Shown here: positions 12,701 through 25,060 of the stretch, piece by piece
Layout of the letters: each line of letters starts with the position of its first letter
Numbering within the stretch: the first letter of the stretch is position 1
Assembly: GCA_034698045.1 (NCBI GenBank)
Contig: JAQGAU010000025.1
Span: 1 to 55,888, forward strand
DNA from: Paramacrobiotus richtersi
Lineage: Eukaryota; Tardigrada; Eutardigrada; Parachela; Macrobiotidae
Direction of reading: 5' to 3'
Length of the DNA: 55,888 nt
Position numbers and translations under genes: made by a program
The notes under the pieces: generated by a model
Database searches by the model: none
Told to the model about the DNA's origin: nothing
Seen by the model: the letters and a program-made list of their open reading frames with translations, nothing else

Positions 12701-14591
12701 TGTCCTTGTTGCTGCTTTTGCCCGTATCAAAGGAAGGTCTTACCTTTCGCCTTTCCGAGACAGATGCGCAATCTGGTCCACGTAAACATTTCTCGGTTTT
12801 ATGGGATTACCATGCCCGCTTCCGGTACAAATTCTGCCATCGGAGTCGTAACGGAATGGGTTGGACGCGGCTGCATATACGATGTGTTTGATGGAATGGC
12901 TAATTTGGATTCGACACTAATCAGCTCGTTAGCAAATGACTTCTTGGAGGTAGACTCGCTAATATTAGAAAATATCCTATTCCTAATCAAAGACAGGGTT
13001 TTCCCACGGATCCCACCGTTTGTTTGTAGGGGGTGCAATTCATCCATTCATCTAGTTTCGGATACCACGGCTGTTTGTGCGGCCCACATTGCCATGTCGA
13101 TAAGCACTTTACGCTAAAAATCAGCGGACTAATCAGTTGGAGGCTGCAAAGAGCCATTAACGGTTTACACGCAGCGGATAACATTAAGACAAAGCGCTTT
13201 TGTTTCTGCGGGAAGAACGAACTCGACTGTGTTGATCAGAAGCAGAAGGTCGACATTTATGCTGTGGGTGTGGTTTTGCGGGAATTGTTCACCAAACAAA
13301 AGCATAATTTATCGGTCGAAAATCTAGGTATTTGTAACCAGGATTAACAGACTTTAGCTTACCATACGATTGCTGATAAATCTTTGTAACCTTCCGCAGC
13401 AGAGGACGTCAGTGCCGCGGAACCTGGATTTTTACCAGACTGTCAACATATCGTGGAGCTGTGCTGTTCGGACGACATAGATAATCGGCCTGCCATTAGG
13501 CAAGTGCGCGAAAAATTGGCAGAAAAGTTCGATGCTTTTTCTGTCCACCAGTCTCGAACAAAACTGATTGACAAGATCCAAAAACGTTTGACTGAGTACA
13601 CGAGGGAACTGGAAAACGAAGTTGGTCTGCGGACTAGGAATTTACTTGACGAGATCGCTAGATGCAATGAAGTTGTTGCACTATTTTTACCGAGGTAGCG
13701 CTTTCTATAGCGAACTAACAATTGCAGTATGCTTGTTGCTGTCAAGATGCCGTGTGTTTTAGATGGGTAGCTAATCAAATTCGCAAGGGCCATCACGTTC
13801 AAGCGGAGCTCTTTGAGGACGCATCGGTTCTGTTTACGCAGATTTGCGGTTTCGGAAATCTTCTCGCAGATAACGAGCCGAAGATAATTATCGACGTCCT
13901 TCACGAGTCAGAAGCGATGGTAGATCGATTGATTGAATCGTCTTGTGAGGAACTTTACAAAGTGGAAGCCGTTCAGGACTGTTATATGGTAAGCTGAACG
14001 GTACTTCTACTGGTTGGATATTCCAAATAGCGGGTTTTCCCTTTGACACAGGAACTTATATATAATGTTTTAGGCTGTTAGTGGTCTACCGGTCAAGAAT
14101 GGGGATCGCCATTCCCAAGTGACAGCAGAGCTGGCTATAAAGCTGCAGCAGTCAACTCCACCATTCTTTGCTCAGTTTAATTTGCAGTTGAAGTCGGGAA
14201 TCCATTCGGGTAAAGAAGAAAAGCTGCATGCAGTATCCCAGTTAGCGATGTTGCTCACTACTTACACATTTCAAAGGTCCATGTGCGGCTGGAGTTGTTG
14301 GAGTTCGGCGACTAAGATACTGCTTGTACGTGGCTGTAGAAGATGGAGTAACAGCGACATCAGTCTTAGCAAGAAAGGCTTTCGTTTTCTAGGTTCGGTG
14401 ATACCGTAAATACTGCCGCGAGAATGTGTTCTTACGGAATTTCCAGACGAACACAAATAACGCAGTGTACAGCTTCCATGCTGAATAAAACCGGACTATT
14501 TGAAATACGGTACCGCGGAGTCATTTCCGTGAAAGGAAAGAGGGACATGGCAACGTACTGGCTACACGGATATTCCAAAGAGAGCGCCTAG
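9747..14591 (+). CDS. RGC locus C (beta): receptor-type guanylyl cyclase, intact
   Basis: Exons: 9747-10086, 10196-10259, 10579-10877, 10934-10977, 11040-11078, 11134-11214, 11276-11413, 11473-11523, 11648-11827, 11919-12060, 12113-12191, 12277-12430, 12517-12645, 12764-12949, 13030-13327, 13400-13694, 13763-13988, 14074-14209, 14277-14325, 14393-14591; 3129 nt, 1042 aa, no internal stop. Intron positions and phases equal those of B. A short signal peptide precedes KEKLHVELVAVG. The membrane helix is exon 11 (VLGVILICIVALFVG). The kinase-homology domain has HGCLCG and SGL instead of DFG. The linker includes RCNEVVALFLPR. The cyclase domain has FTQICGF (Asp to Gln), KVEAVQDCYM (second Asp kept), RYCLFGDTVNTAARM and TYWLHGY. 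It is the closest relative of D; exon 15 is almost identical to D's. The start Met was chosen as the only one giving a signal peptide; Met13-16 are weaker alternatives. Confidence 0.9.
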
Positions 14592-16636
14592 CATTTGCCA
14601 TTTTTATTCTAACTAACAAGCCGTTCTAGAAGGGGACGTGTGTTGCCGACATATGTGGAAGAATTGTGCCGCCGAATGTAGAAACTCCTGCTTCGGTTCT
14701 GTGGGCAAAAGATTAACCTAAAAATTTTGAGAAAAGAACGCGTGTTGCAAATTGAAGATGTCCTCACCACTAGGGTGAACCTAGTTGCGCTAGCTTTTCG
14801 ACAATCCTAAACTCCAGCCGCTGCACTTATAGCAGTAGAATACCACTTCTGAGGTACTAGCTTCACCGCGCACGGCCGCGAAACACTATTGACAGGATCG
14901 CCGAATCTGTAAAATTAACTCCACATAAAAAACGCCTAAAGTATTTCTTAAAAACACTGCCACTGCATGGATGACATTTACAGACAATATCATAATCGCC
15001 CAACGAATCCCGCGGCAGCATGACTTCGAATGTACGGTTGGTTTGTTGGAAACAGAGCAACGAGGTGTCATTACAATATAGGAAAAGAACAAAATTTCAA
15101 CTTATCGGCTAAAAGGCTGTATGTGAAAAGGATGGCAACGATTTTGTACTGTCTGTTGTTAAATGACCTAACACTGAAAGTATGAAGCTTTTTCGTGCGA
15201 ATTCATGCATATTTTACTGACCTCTAATTTTCGAAGTTTATTGTAATAACTGCTTGTGCGAATTAAATGAAAAGTTTAGTCAGGAGTGCCGCTTTGATTG
15301 CCTTTCCAAAAGCGTGTGTAATTATGATGTTTGCTCTGAGTAGCTGACTTACTGCGTGCCTTGAGAAAAATTATAAGCTCTTCAAACCTTATACAATCAA
15401 GCTTATATGGAGTATATCCAAAGAAAACGGCAAAATATGCTTTTCTTTCGGTAGCGACTTAAAAAGGTCAACACTCTTAGGCTGAGCTACCAAGGGTAGT
15501 GAATTATGAGCTGGTGAAAGATGACCTTTCGCTGCGCACACGATTCTATCTAGACCCTTTGGCAAACTGTGATTAGTTTGTTGGGGATTCTTGGAATTAC
15601 CAGGTGGGAAATGCATCCCGGTAAATAAGGAATGGTGGTGGGTGATTATTTGGATTGTTCCCATAATTTCTTAGAATAATAAACGGAAGCATAAACTAGG
15701 CTATCGGATACTGTGATTAACGGATCGCAGTGTCGGATGCTGTGTTTAATGCACAATTCCGGGTAGGTTATTATTAATTATTCCTGGAGCAGTATTTCAC
15801 CTGTGAGCGTTCAGCGCTGCACCCAGTTCGGCTGACCTTCATCACATCCGAAGTATTATTAAACATCATCAACATTTTACGAAAATTGAACCTTGCGCTT
15901 GTTAAACTAAAGACATGTTCTGCGCACAAAGATGTGTTTAGCTAAGCGTTATCAACGGGACTGTCCGAATGATGCATCGGTAAAGCGTGTAGGTTTGACT
16001 CGGTCTCAGCGACATCAACGGTTAGCATTCACTAGCATAATCAGCATATTGATGAAACCTGGCAAATTAGTCAAGCCAATTTTCCACCTTGGGTAGTGAA
16101 ACGTAATCTTGGGAAAGGTTTGGAACCATTATCCGGGCTTCCGCTGCAACATCCGAAACCTTTAACATACCATGTGGCTGAACCCGTAACACACGCCTTT
16201 ATTTCCGACTTGTGGCACACAGCTAAACGAAAACACACAAAATTAGACGCATCTTGCGAGTTACATTCAGTCCGGGAATTTTTTAGTGGAAAGAAGTTTT
16301 CGTAGCTCGTGTTCTAGGAACAATATTTCCACGAAAACTGCACGAGGGTTATCATAATGATTTCTGTGCTAAAAGAGCGAATTCTTTGCATCTGCATACA
16401 TATTAACATTTGACAAACAAACTTTACGCTCTAACTGCACCGCCTTATATTTGCGCCGTTTCCCATTTTTGTGATCACACGTGAGTACCTCTAAAATAAA
16501 AGGCTTGTTTACAACATGTCAGACTTTTAGAGTACGATCACCGATCATCGTTGCTTTCACAGACCTAAAAAATCGTCCACGTTTCCAACAAGCCATATTC
16601 CAAAGCTGGTTTATCTAACGAACGTTAGCAAAGCAA
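14592..16636. other. Intergenic C-D
   Basis: It holds the beta 3' flank (to about 14760), then the relict alpha tail (listed separately). Next comes about 0.8 kb (15170-15970) paralogous to the flank downstream of B, followed by sequence upstream of D with partial similarity to that upstream of C. No other gene seen. Confidence 0.6.
14868..15166. pseudogene. Relict alpha-type RGC tail with an in-place inversion
   Basis: Bases 15041-15166 match the 3' half of alpha exon 20 on the plus strand (LLETEQRGVI, ending GTTGTTAAATGA) with a TAG inside. Bases 14988-15040 match exon 19 and 14878-14915 match the start of exon 20, both on the minus strand with the intron between them. The order is what results if one segment (exon 19 to mid exon 20) was flipped in place, with the junction near 15040. 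The 3' flank is also B-like. This is a dead fragment. Confidence 0.75.
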
Positions 16637-19600
16637 ATGTCCAAGACCAGGTATACTGTGAGCATGCTCTCCATGTTGATGATGGCCGCATCATGTTCGA
16701 CTGGGAAGGAAAAGCTTCAAGTGGAACTCGTGGCCGTTGGCGTAAAGGCAAAGGAACAACCAGGCCAGTTGCTTTACGTGGGAGCTCCAATGAGTGTCGC
16801 AGCTGATTATGTGAATGCCGTGTACAACGAATCGCTGAACCTTACTTTAACCTATGAAATTGATGATAATCCACTGATGAATGCTCTGCAGTCCCAGGAG
16901 TACACACCACGACTTGTAGCCGAATGGTACTACCGTAAACGCGTTCCACAAAAACTGACCATTTTGCTTATTCCGGGTAAGCAGGTTCTACGATGAAGTA
17001 ACCGCTAAATACCATACATTCACTATATTCTGTCGTCAATACGATTCGCTTTTTCTGGCAGCTGCCACCGTTTTATCCGACTACATGTTTCAGCAATGGG
17101 ATATCTTGTTTATAACAGTGTAAGTTATCACTTTGAATAAGATGAAAAAACAATCTTTAAATACTTTAAATATATGACCAAAAGCATTTACCCAAAGAAC
17201 GTCAACGGCGCCGGCTATCAATGATCGCACTTCCAATCCGACATGGATTTCTACCGCCAGAATAAATTTTCCCGCAATGACGTTACTGTTTTGCGAAGTG
17301 CTGATCAAGTACGGTTGGATGACCTTTATGACAGTCTTGGACGTGGGATCGGGCGGAATTTATCGAGGCTTTGCTACTAACACGATTGAAGATTTCATCA
17401 ATTTGACTGGAAGAGCACCTTTACAGAGGCAGATTAACGCGACATCATCGTACGATTTTCGGAGGTTGCTGCAAGATATTCGCGCTCAGACTCGAAGTAT
17501 GGCTCTGTACCAGCATTGCTTACAGTGGCTACATGATTTTTTTTGTTCCAGTCGTCATAATTTTTGGAACTGGCGGTGTGGTCAGAAATTTCTTGGTGAT
17601 TGAAAGTAAGAAAAGACATACGATCGCAGTTTGTTTACAGAGTGGATCTATTGCAGATTGCTGCACATAAATCAAACATGACCAACGGAGATTACGTAAG
17701 ATAAAGACTGGTTGACGGAACTAAGCCATTCGTTCCAAATTGCTAGCGCACCCTGTTCTTCTTTATTAGGTGTATATGGCCTTTGAAACGGCGGATAGCC
17801 CGAAAATGTTCGGACGCATGCACTGGAAATACAACGACGAAAACGATATGGTTGGAAAAACTTTGTAAATCGTACGTTCAAACAGTGCAGAATACATTAA
17901 ACATAACTGCGCAGGTGGCCAAACAGGCTTTCCAATCTCTTCTAATCATGCGCCCCCAAGACATCTACGACCCTCCCAACACGGATCTAGCGAAGCAGTT
18001 TATGGATCGGACTCAGCGCGATTTCAATTACACTTATGACATTAAGGACGAAGTGTGTAATAATTCTTTAAAATAATGAATACAGCACGTACTAAGTTGT
18101 GTCATTTGACAGCCATATCTTAACATGCTCGCGTGCTATGCCGCCGTAACGATGGTCGCACAGGTACGCAATGTTGACAATGAAAGACAGCGATGCTAAT
18201 ACCAATTAATGCTTAAATAGCGTTATCAAATTTTGTGGATCTTTTCATGAAATACTCGGGTGGTAATTCTGGATTAAAGAACGTGTTTATTCCAGGTTCT
18301 CAGTGAGCTGTGGACAAACGGGAACGAAGACGCACTACAGAGCGGAACATATCTGGCAGCACAGTTTGTTAATCGCACATTCGGTGATGACATCATACAA
18401 ATTTATATCGACGATAAAGGAGGACGACAGATGGATGTATACATGTGGCGCTTTGACGAAACTGGCACACAATCGGTTAGTCAGATTTGACCAAAACGAA
18501 TTGTTGCGGTATGACTCTAAACTTGCACTGTGTATGCTAATAACTAGTACACTTTTTCTGCAGAAATTTTTATACAAACGCGCAGCGGGAAGTGCATCTG
18601 TCGTTGAACTGTACAAAATCAGTCAATGGGCAAATGGAACTTGGCCACCAGCCAACGAGCCAACATGTGGGTTTGCAAACACCCGACTATCCTGTCGAAC
18701 AGACGGTACTGGCTTATTAATAGTTAGTTAATATAATTAGTTGAATTATATAAATAATTCAACTAACTTAGCGTTTTTTGTGCTCCGATGTGCGAATGTT
18801 CTAGTGCCATCAAACTCGGATGTTGTTCCAGCTGTGTTGGGTGTTCTCCTAATATTCATCCTCGCACTCTTCGTTGGGATTCGGTTAGTTCAAAATGCGG
18901 CATATTCTGACATTAATTAGACGGAGTTACTAGATCGAGTGTCAGCTTACGCGTGTTCTGTATTTCAAAGGTACGGCAGGAGCATCAATCGAAAATCACA
19001 AGAAAACTGGTGGAATATCGAGCAATCGGAGTTACATTATATAAACAAGCCTTTCCCGGCAGCACTTTCATTTCGCTCTATCGGGGATCAGAAAAGCGCT
19101 TCGCAAACTACGGCGCCTTACCTCGTAAGATTCGTCCGAAGTGGTGGTTACATGTACTACGTGTTATCGTACAGTTCGCGGACAAACCATCCGATACAGT
19201 TCTGAAATGTGGCATAGTAATAATTAGTTTTGTATCAATGAAAAAGTGTTGTTTACAGGTCACACCTACAAAACATTTAACTTATTTGTAGTTGGGGAGC
19301 TTTTGCTCAGGACGGCTGAAAGGAGTTGATGTACTTGTCGAAACTATTGAAACAGTACACGAACGTACCGTCTTAAGCATAATTACGTCCGATCGATCGA
19401 TTCTGCGCGACTTCAATAAGGTAGGTTAGATCTCACCCCTTAACTTTCTTTTGCAAAGCTTTACGAATACACACGCTATCCTTAAGTTCATTTTGTACTT
19501 ATTATTGAAGGAAGGTTTAAACTTCCTTATGTCTTTTCGAGACAGATGCGGAATCTCGTTCATATAAACATTTCTCGGTTTTACGGGATTACCGTCATTT

Positions 19601-21407
19601 CCGGTAAAAAAGGTGGAATGGGAGTCGTGACGGAATGGATCGGGCGCGGGTGCATATACGATGTGTTTGATGGAATGGCTGATTTAGATTCGACACTAAT
19701 GAGCTCGTTAGCGAATGATTTCTTGGAGGTAGGCTCGTACTATTAAAAACGCCGTCGTCTCATCAAGGAAACCGTCTTCTTCTAGGGTGTGCAGTTCATT
19801 CATTCATCTAGTTTCGGATACCATGGCTGTTTGTGCGGCCCACATTGTCACGTCGATAAGCACTTTACGCTAAAAATCAGCGGACTAATCAGTTGGAGGC
19901 TGCAGAGCGCGATTAACGGTTTAGTACACGCAGCGGACAACATTACGACAAAGCGCTTTTGTTTCTGCGGGAGGAACGAACTCGACCGTGTAGATCAAAA
20001 GCAGAAGGTCGATATTTATGCTGTTGGTGTGGTTTTGCGGGAAATTTTGACCAAACAAAAGCATAATGCATCGGTGGAAAATCTAGGTACTTGTGGCCAA
20101 AACTAAGTAGAAGTTCGTTTGACTTACTCTACTGATGAGCCTCTGTGAAATGCAGCAAAAGAAGACATTAATGCGGTGGAACCTGGAGTTTTACAAGACT
20201 GTCAAAATATCTTGGAGCTGTGCTGCTCGAACGACTTGAGCAATCGGCCTTCCATTAGGCAATTGCGCAAAAAATTGGCAGCAAAGTCGGATGCTTTCTC
20301 TGTCGACCAGTCTCGAACAAAACTAATTGACAAGATTCAAAAACGTTTGACCGATTACACAAGAGAACTGGAAAACGAAGTCGGATTGCGGACTAAAAAT
20401 TTACTGGACGAGATCGCCAGATGCAATGACATTGTGGCATTATTTTTACCACGGTAGCCGCCTTTTAACTACCATACAGCGTAGTTGCCGTTAACATTTT
20501 GCGGGCTAACTAATCCAGATCGCTTTGTCTTAGCTGGGCAGCTCATCAAATTCGCATGGGCAATCAAGTTCAAGCAGAGCTCTTTGAGGACGCATCGGTT
20601 CTGTTTACGCAAATTTGCGGCTTCGGAAACCTTCTCGCAGGCAACGACCCGAAGATAATGATTGACGTCCTTCATGAGTCAGAAGCGATGGTAGATCGAC
20701 TGATGGAATCGTTTTCTGAGGAACTTTACAAAGTGGAAGCTGTTCAGGACTGCTATATGGTAAGCCGAACGGTACCGATAACTCGCAGCAAAAATGTTGG
20801 ATATATATTCTAGTTTCCAAAAAAGCGACCTATGACTGTGTGACACACCTGATTTGAACGAAAGTATATACAAATGCTTTAGGCAGTTAGTGGTCTGCCA
20901 GTCAGAAATGGGGATCGCCATTCCCAAGTAACAGCAGAACTGGCTATAAAACTGCAGCAGTCAACTCCGTCATTCTTTGCTCAGTTTGATTTGCAGTTCA
21001 AATCGGGAATCCACTCAGGTAAAAAAGAAACGTTGCATGCAAAGTCACGGTTAGTCATTATATTCACTATTTACGCATTTCAAAGGTCCATGTGCAGCTG
21101 GAGTTGTTGGAGCTCGGCGATTAAGATACTGCTTGTACGTGGCTGTAAAAAATGAAATAACATCAACATCATTTTAGCACTGATACTGGGATGGTTTTCG
21201 TTTTCCAGGTTCGGTGACACAGTGAATACTGCCTCAAGAATGTGTTCAAACGGAACTCCCAGACGCATACAAATAACTCAGTGTACGGCTTCCATGCTGA
21301 AGGAAACCGGATTATTCAAAATACAGTACCGTGGAGTGATTTCCGTCAAAGGAAAGAGGGACATGGCAACGTACTGGCTACATGGCTATTCCAAAGAGAG
21401 CATCTAG
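16637..21407 (+). CDS. RGC locus D (beta): receptor-type guanylyl cyclase, intact
   Basis: Exons: 16637-16976, 17062-17119, 17198-17496, 17552-17595, 17657-17695, 17770-17850, 17915-18052, 18113-18163, 18296-18475, 18564-18705, 18805-18883, 18971-19124, 19292-19420, 19546-19728, 19786-20086, 20156-20453, 20534-20759, 20883-21018, 21086-21134, 21209-21407; 3126 nt, 1041 aa, open throughout. The signal peptide is MSKTRYT...MMAASCS. The ectodomain begins KEKLQVELVAVG. The membrane helix is in exon 11, the kinase-homology domain in exons 13-15 (HGCLCG, SGL) and the linker helix in exon 16. The cyclase domain is RWAAHQIRMG... with FTQICGF, KVEAVQDCYM, RYCLFGDTVNTASRM and TYWLHGYSK. It differs from C mainly by short indels of whole codons. 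Intron 2 is only 78 bp, against 454-1122 bp in alpha genes. Donor GTTAGT (after exon 11) is slightly unusual. Confidence 0.9.
18737..18766. repeat. Perfect 13-bp inverted repeat in intron 10 of D
   Basis: TTAGTTGAATTAT, a 4-base loop (ATAA), then the exact complement. It lies in intron 10 (18706-18804). C's intron 10 is 52 bp and lacks it, so it was gained in D or lost in C. Confidence 0.6.
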
Positions 21408-22208
21408 TAATTTCGCTGTTTATATTTTTTGTCCTAATCAACATGCTATTCTAGAAGTACACGTATATGTAAAACACTTGTGCCATCATATGAAGAACGT
21501 CCAGCTGCTTCGGATTGATGACATTCATTGCAGGAAAACAATGAAAAATTAAATTGTAACAACAAACCAACACATTTACTAAATTAGATTCATTCACTAA
21601 ATCGCGCCCGGTATTACTGCCATTGCCATTATCAGCCAGATACTGTAGGAGTAATAACATGCAGACCTTAAATGTAGAACCGCTGAATGCAGCGAAAAAG
21701 TGTTTTTCATAATTTTTCATCAAAGTGTAAATCCAAAAGCAGACGCACTTGTGTAGTCCGGTTTACCGCATCCGTGCTCCAGAGAGGCACAAAAGACTAA
21801 AAGAGGCACGCTTGCTTGGAGTAAAATAGTTGTGCATTTCCATTCAGGATAACCGGTCTGGTAAAGAGAGATTTACTTACAAGCAACTAACAGAAGTTTA
21901 TATTCGACCGGAGCGAAGCGAAGGTCTTCTACAGTATACTCGGCTCCAACGCAGTTTTGTCTGTTACGGAAATCCGGGAAGTGCATTGTATTCCTGTGTG
22001 ACACGATAACTCTCTTCAAAATGGTCCGATTTGCTTGAAATTTGACAATCCTGTTTCTCATTATGAGTTCTGGAACCCTGTTGTTTTTCAACCATACTTT
22101 CTAAAAAATTACAAAGTTATTAAGGATTATGTATCTCCGCTAATATCAGATCATACAGTCGTTTAGACTGGCCAGAGCGGGAAGTCCCTTGCGCAATTCG
22201 ATACAATC

Positions 22209-22743
22209 AAGAACTTACTATACTACAAGGACAGATATGCGTATGTGTGACGTCAGCGGTCTCACTTAGAGCTGAATATGCGCCCGTAGACTTCTATGTT
22301 GTGGGCAATTTCGATAACTTGGTTCCGTTTCCCTTAAATGTGGCAAGCTATAGCTCAAAAGATAGAGAAAAAAAATTAGTTTAGGGTCTTGACTCAGCTT
22401 TTAACTCATTAACTCGAAAGGAAAGAGTTTTGATAGTTTTCAGTTAGCATGGAAGTCTACGAGACCGTTGCAACGGTCTCGTAGACTTTTATGTTCACTA
22501 CAGGCGGCCATAACTTCTTCCTTTCGAACCAATTGGTCAAATTATTAGTTGGGACTGCTAACCAAATTTTTTTCTCTATCTTTTGAGCTATAGCGGGCCA
22601 CTTTCAAGGGAAATGGAACCAAGTTACCGAAATTGCCCACAACATAGAAGTCTACGGGCGCATATTCAGCTGTAAGTGAGACCGCTGACGTCACGCATGA
22701 TTGCGCAATCACATACCAGTCCTTTTAGATATAGTAAGTTCTT
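22209..22743. mobile_element. Mutator-like MITE, copy 1 (535 bp, long inverted repeats)
   Basis: The termini are AAGAACTTACTATA and its complement TATAGTAAGTTCTT-like. The 9-bp flanks GATACAATC (22200-22208 and 22744-22752) are identical, i.e. a target-site duplication. The arms pair along nearly the whole length (GTGACGTCAGCGGTCTCACTT, CCCGTAGACTTCTATGTTGTG, CTATAGCTCAAAAGATAGAG and complements), with a perfect palindrome around 22457-22486 at the centre. There is no coding capacity. A 9-bp duplication with long TIRs is typical of the Mutator superfamily; the assignment is inference. Confidence 0.8.
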
Positions 22744-23625
22744 GATACAATCTAAAGCGGGTCTTTTACAAAAGCTAAGCCTTACCGCTCCGGTCTTCAT
22801 CGCCAGCATCAGCGGAGATAGATTACCTAGTTATATTTAGATAATATGACATCTGCGGCTATACCTAAAGGGATGTTTAATTGTTAATCAGCTGCTTACT
22901 TCCGCAAGGGAGCATAGTTCTCCTACTGCATACGTATGTCTTGAGACTTGCGGTTCGAAAGCACTGTCACAGATCCGATTACCGCAGATGAGGCATCAAA
23001 ACCAGGAGTACAGTAATCGAATCACGGTTACTTACTGCTCGAGGAATACCGTTGATGAAAGTCATCCTGATGTAGGTCATTTTGGAATTAATTTCAGTGT
23101 ATGCTCCAATTTCAGAGTACAATCAGTATGCACATGGAACCATGCTCAGTTTGACATTGACGTTCCACCAAGGACAGCAGCCAGACAGCCGAGCCCGGCT
23201 TGTGACTACTACTGGAATAGCTCAACCTTCGTTATATCTGTAGGAATTAATTAAGGAATTATAAAAGGATGAGTGAGCGCTATGGGGCCATCGACCAGAG
23301 CTCTCGTTACATTCCATCTTGCTTCGGTCAAACTCTAATGATTATCAATTTCTTGCAGCTAAGAAACTGGTCTACAGAGAGGTCCCAGGCTAGACGAGAA
23401 TAACCCTTCAACGGTTGTATACTGTGGTAATATTTGACTATGCATGGAGATGCTTGACGTTTCCTGGTACTCGAATAACGTTTTTCTTTTGGCTGACACT
23501 AAGCAATGAAGTCTGCACTTATCCGAATGGACCTGTCAGATTTGCAAGGCGTAGACCGTAAATAAAGGTTATTTCTAAGTCGGCTTTTGGATTCTTTCCG
23601 ACGCATTTTACAAATACTTGTAATT

Positions 23626-23715
23626 ACGGCCTGTCGGACGCGGTGACCTTAATCTGATTCACGGATGAAATTCATCATTATTCTGTCATAACGGATCATC
23701 TGCAGTGACACATTC
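23626..23715 (+). promoter_or_regulatory. Conserved upstream box of locus E
   Basis: ACGGCCTGTCGGACG, TGACCTTAATCTGATTC and CGGATCATCTGCAGTGACA occur in the same order and spacing as before F and G, ending about 30 bp before the start codon. It is a candidate promoter or 5' UTR element. Confidence 0.4.
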
Positions 23716-24258
23716 GACGTTGCTCAAACAAGTTGGGAATTAAAAATGCGTTGTTTTGCTTCTGGTTACGTGCTTCAATTGTTTGTTCGGGTTAACCAAA
23801 TTTTCCTAATGTCCATGGCGATAAATACCCGTGCTTATTCGAAAGAGAGACTTCGTATAGAACTCGTTGCTGTTGGCGGAAATTCAACAACAAATTATGT
23901 TCAGCTTACCTACCTCGGCCCATCAATGAGTGTTGCCGTTGATCACGTTAACAAAGTGTACAATGAATCCCTGAATGTGACACTAAAGTATGTGTTTGAT
24001 AATATGCCATGGGCCAACATGTGTGTTTTCCAATGAATACACTGGACGAATGGCCGCGCAGTGGTATTATCGTGAACGTGACCCAAATGTTTTGAGTGTG
24101 TTCTTGATTCCTGGTAAGTTTGCCGGCATTTTTGGAACGACAACTTCTTTCGGTGGATTTTCCGTGTTCGGACTGGTTGTGTTGTCCCTTGTAGCGGGCA
24201 TCATAACGGCAGACCTTCTATACACTTTCCAGCAGTGGGATGTTCTTTTCTTAACAAT

Positions 24259-25060
24259 GTGAGTGCCTTTTTGATACAGTTGCTTTTTTCATGAAAACGT
24301 ATGAAAAATAAGGACGCCAAGGAATACATTAGTTAATATAAAAGTGACCTTTATTTAATTGCTTTTTTTCATACTCTCAATGAAAGCGTTCCTTTCTATT
24401 GGTGTGCTATGAAACAGTGCGATATAATTATTTGTGTAACTCTGTTCTGTACGCTAAAGTTCGACCTCTTTAAAGATGTGCAAGATACGGTGATGTGAAG
24501 ATTACAGTAGCATCGATACCCGACCTAAGCCAAAGTGGAAGAACGAACTAAAGCCCTGAACATGTTTTGCTCATACAATGCAAAAATATAAGATGATTAA
24601 ATTATTAGCATCGCGACTAAACGAATCTCTAGATCTTAAATAGTTTGCGTAAGAACCAAGGAAACAGGAACTGTGTTTCATGCTGGGTTCTCTACTGAAT
24701 CGCTGATGGCTGGCGTTGCTGAAGATCATTCCAAGTTCCATCGTACAAAATGTCGGCAAACCCCATCGCACCAGGGATGGTGAAGAACTAGGTAGATAGC
24801 TTTGATTCCATGTAAGGAATGTGAGATAGTTGTCGCGAATTCCCTTTGTTGGATGGAAAAGAGCCATTTCTGTTGCGTAATACGCAGATATGTAGCTTCG
24901 AAGCTGGTCGCAAATAGCCGCAAGACACGAATGCCTTGCGCCTTGCGGCTAGTCCGACAATTTATTTTACAGCTCACACTGTGTATTTGGGGTGCACAGA
25001 TCTAACTTTCCATCCGAGGGTAGGCTTCACAATATGACGGTACTGTATTCTTATTCACAG
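24259..25060 (+). other. Long intron 2 of E
   Basis: It runs from GTGAG to TTATTCACAG. Its first 80 bases and last 40 bases resemble intron 2 of F and G. The middle contains nothing recognised. Confidence 0.5.

Larger units (their letters stand above)
21408..23745. other. Intergenic D-E
   Basis: It holds a short beta-type 3' flank, then about 700 bp with nothing recognised, the 535-bp inverted-repeat element (22209-22743), and from about 22920 the 5' flank of E. That flank is paralogous to the 5' flanks of F and G (for example AAAAGGATGA at 23266 and AAAAAAGGATGACTTAG near 37994). No gene seen. Confidence 0.6.

Noticed and set aside
22988-23254. 88-codon frame upstream of E
   Set aside because: The region aligns with the 5' flanks of F and G, where the frame is not kept.
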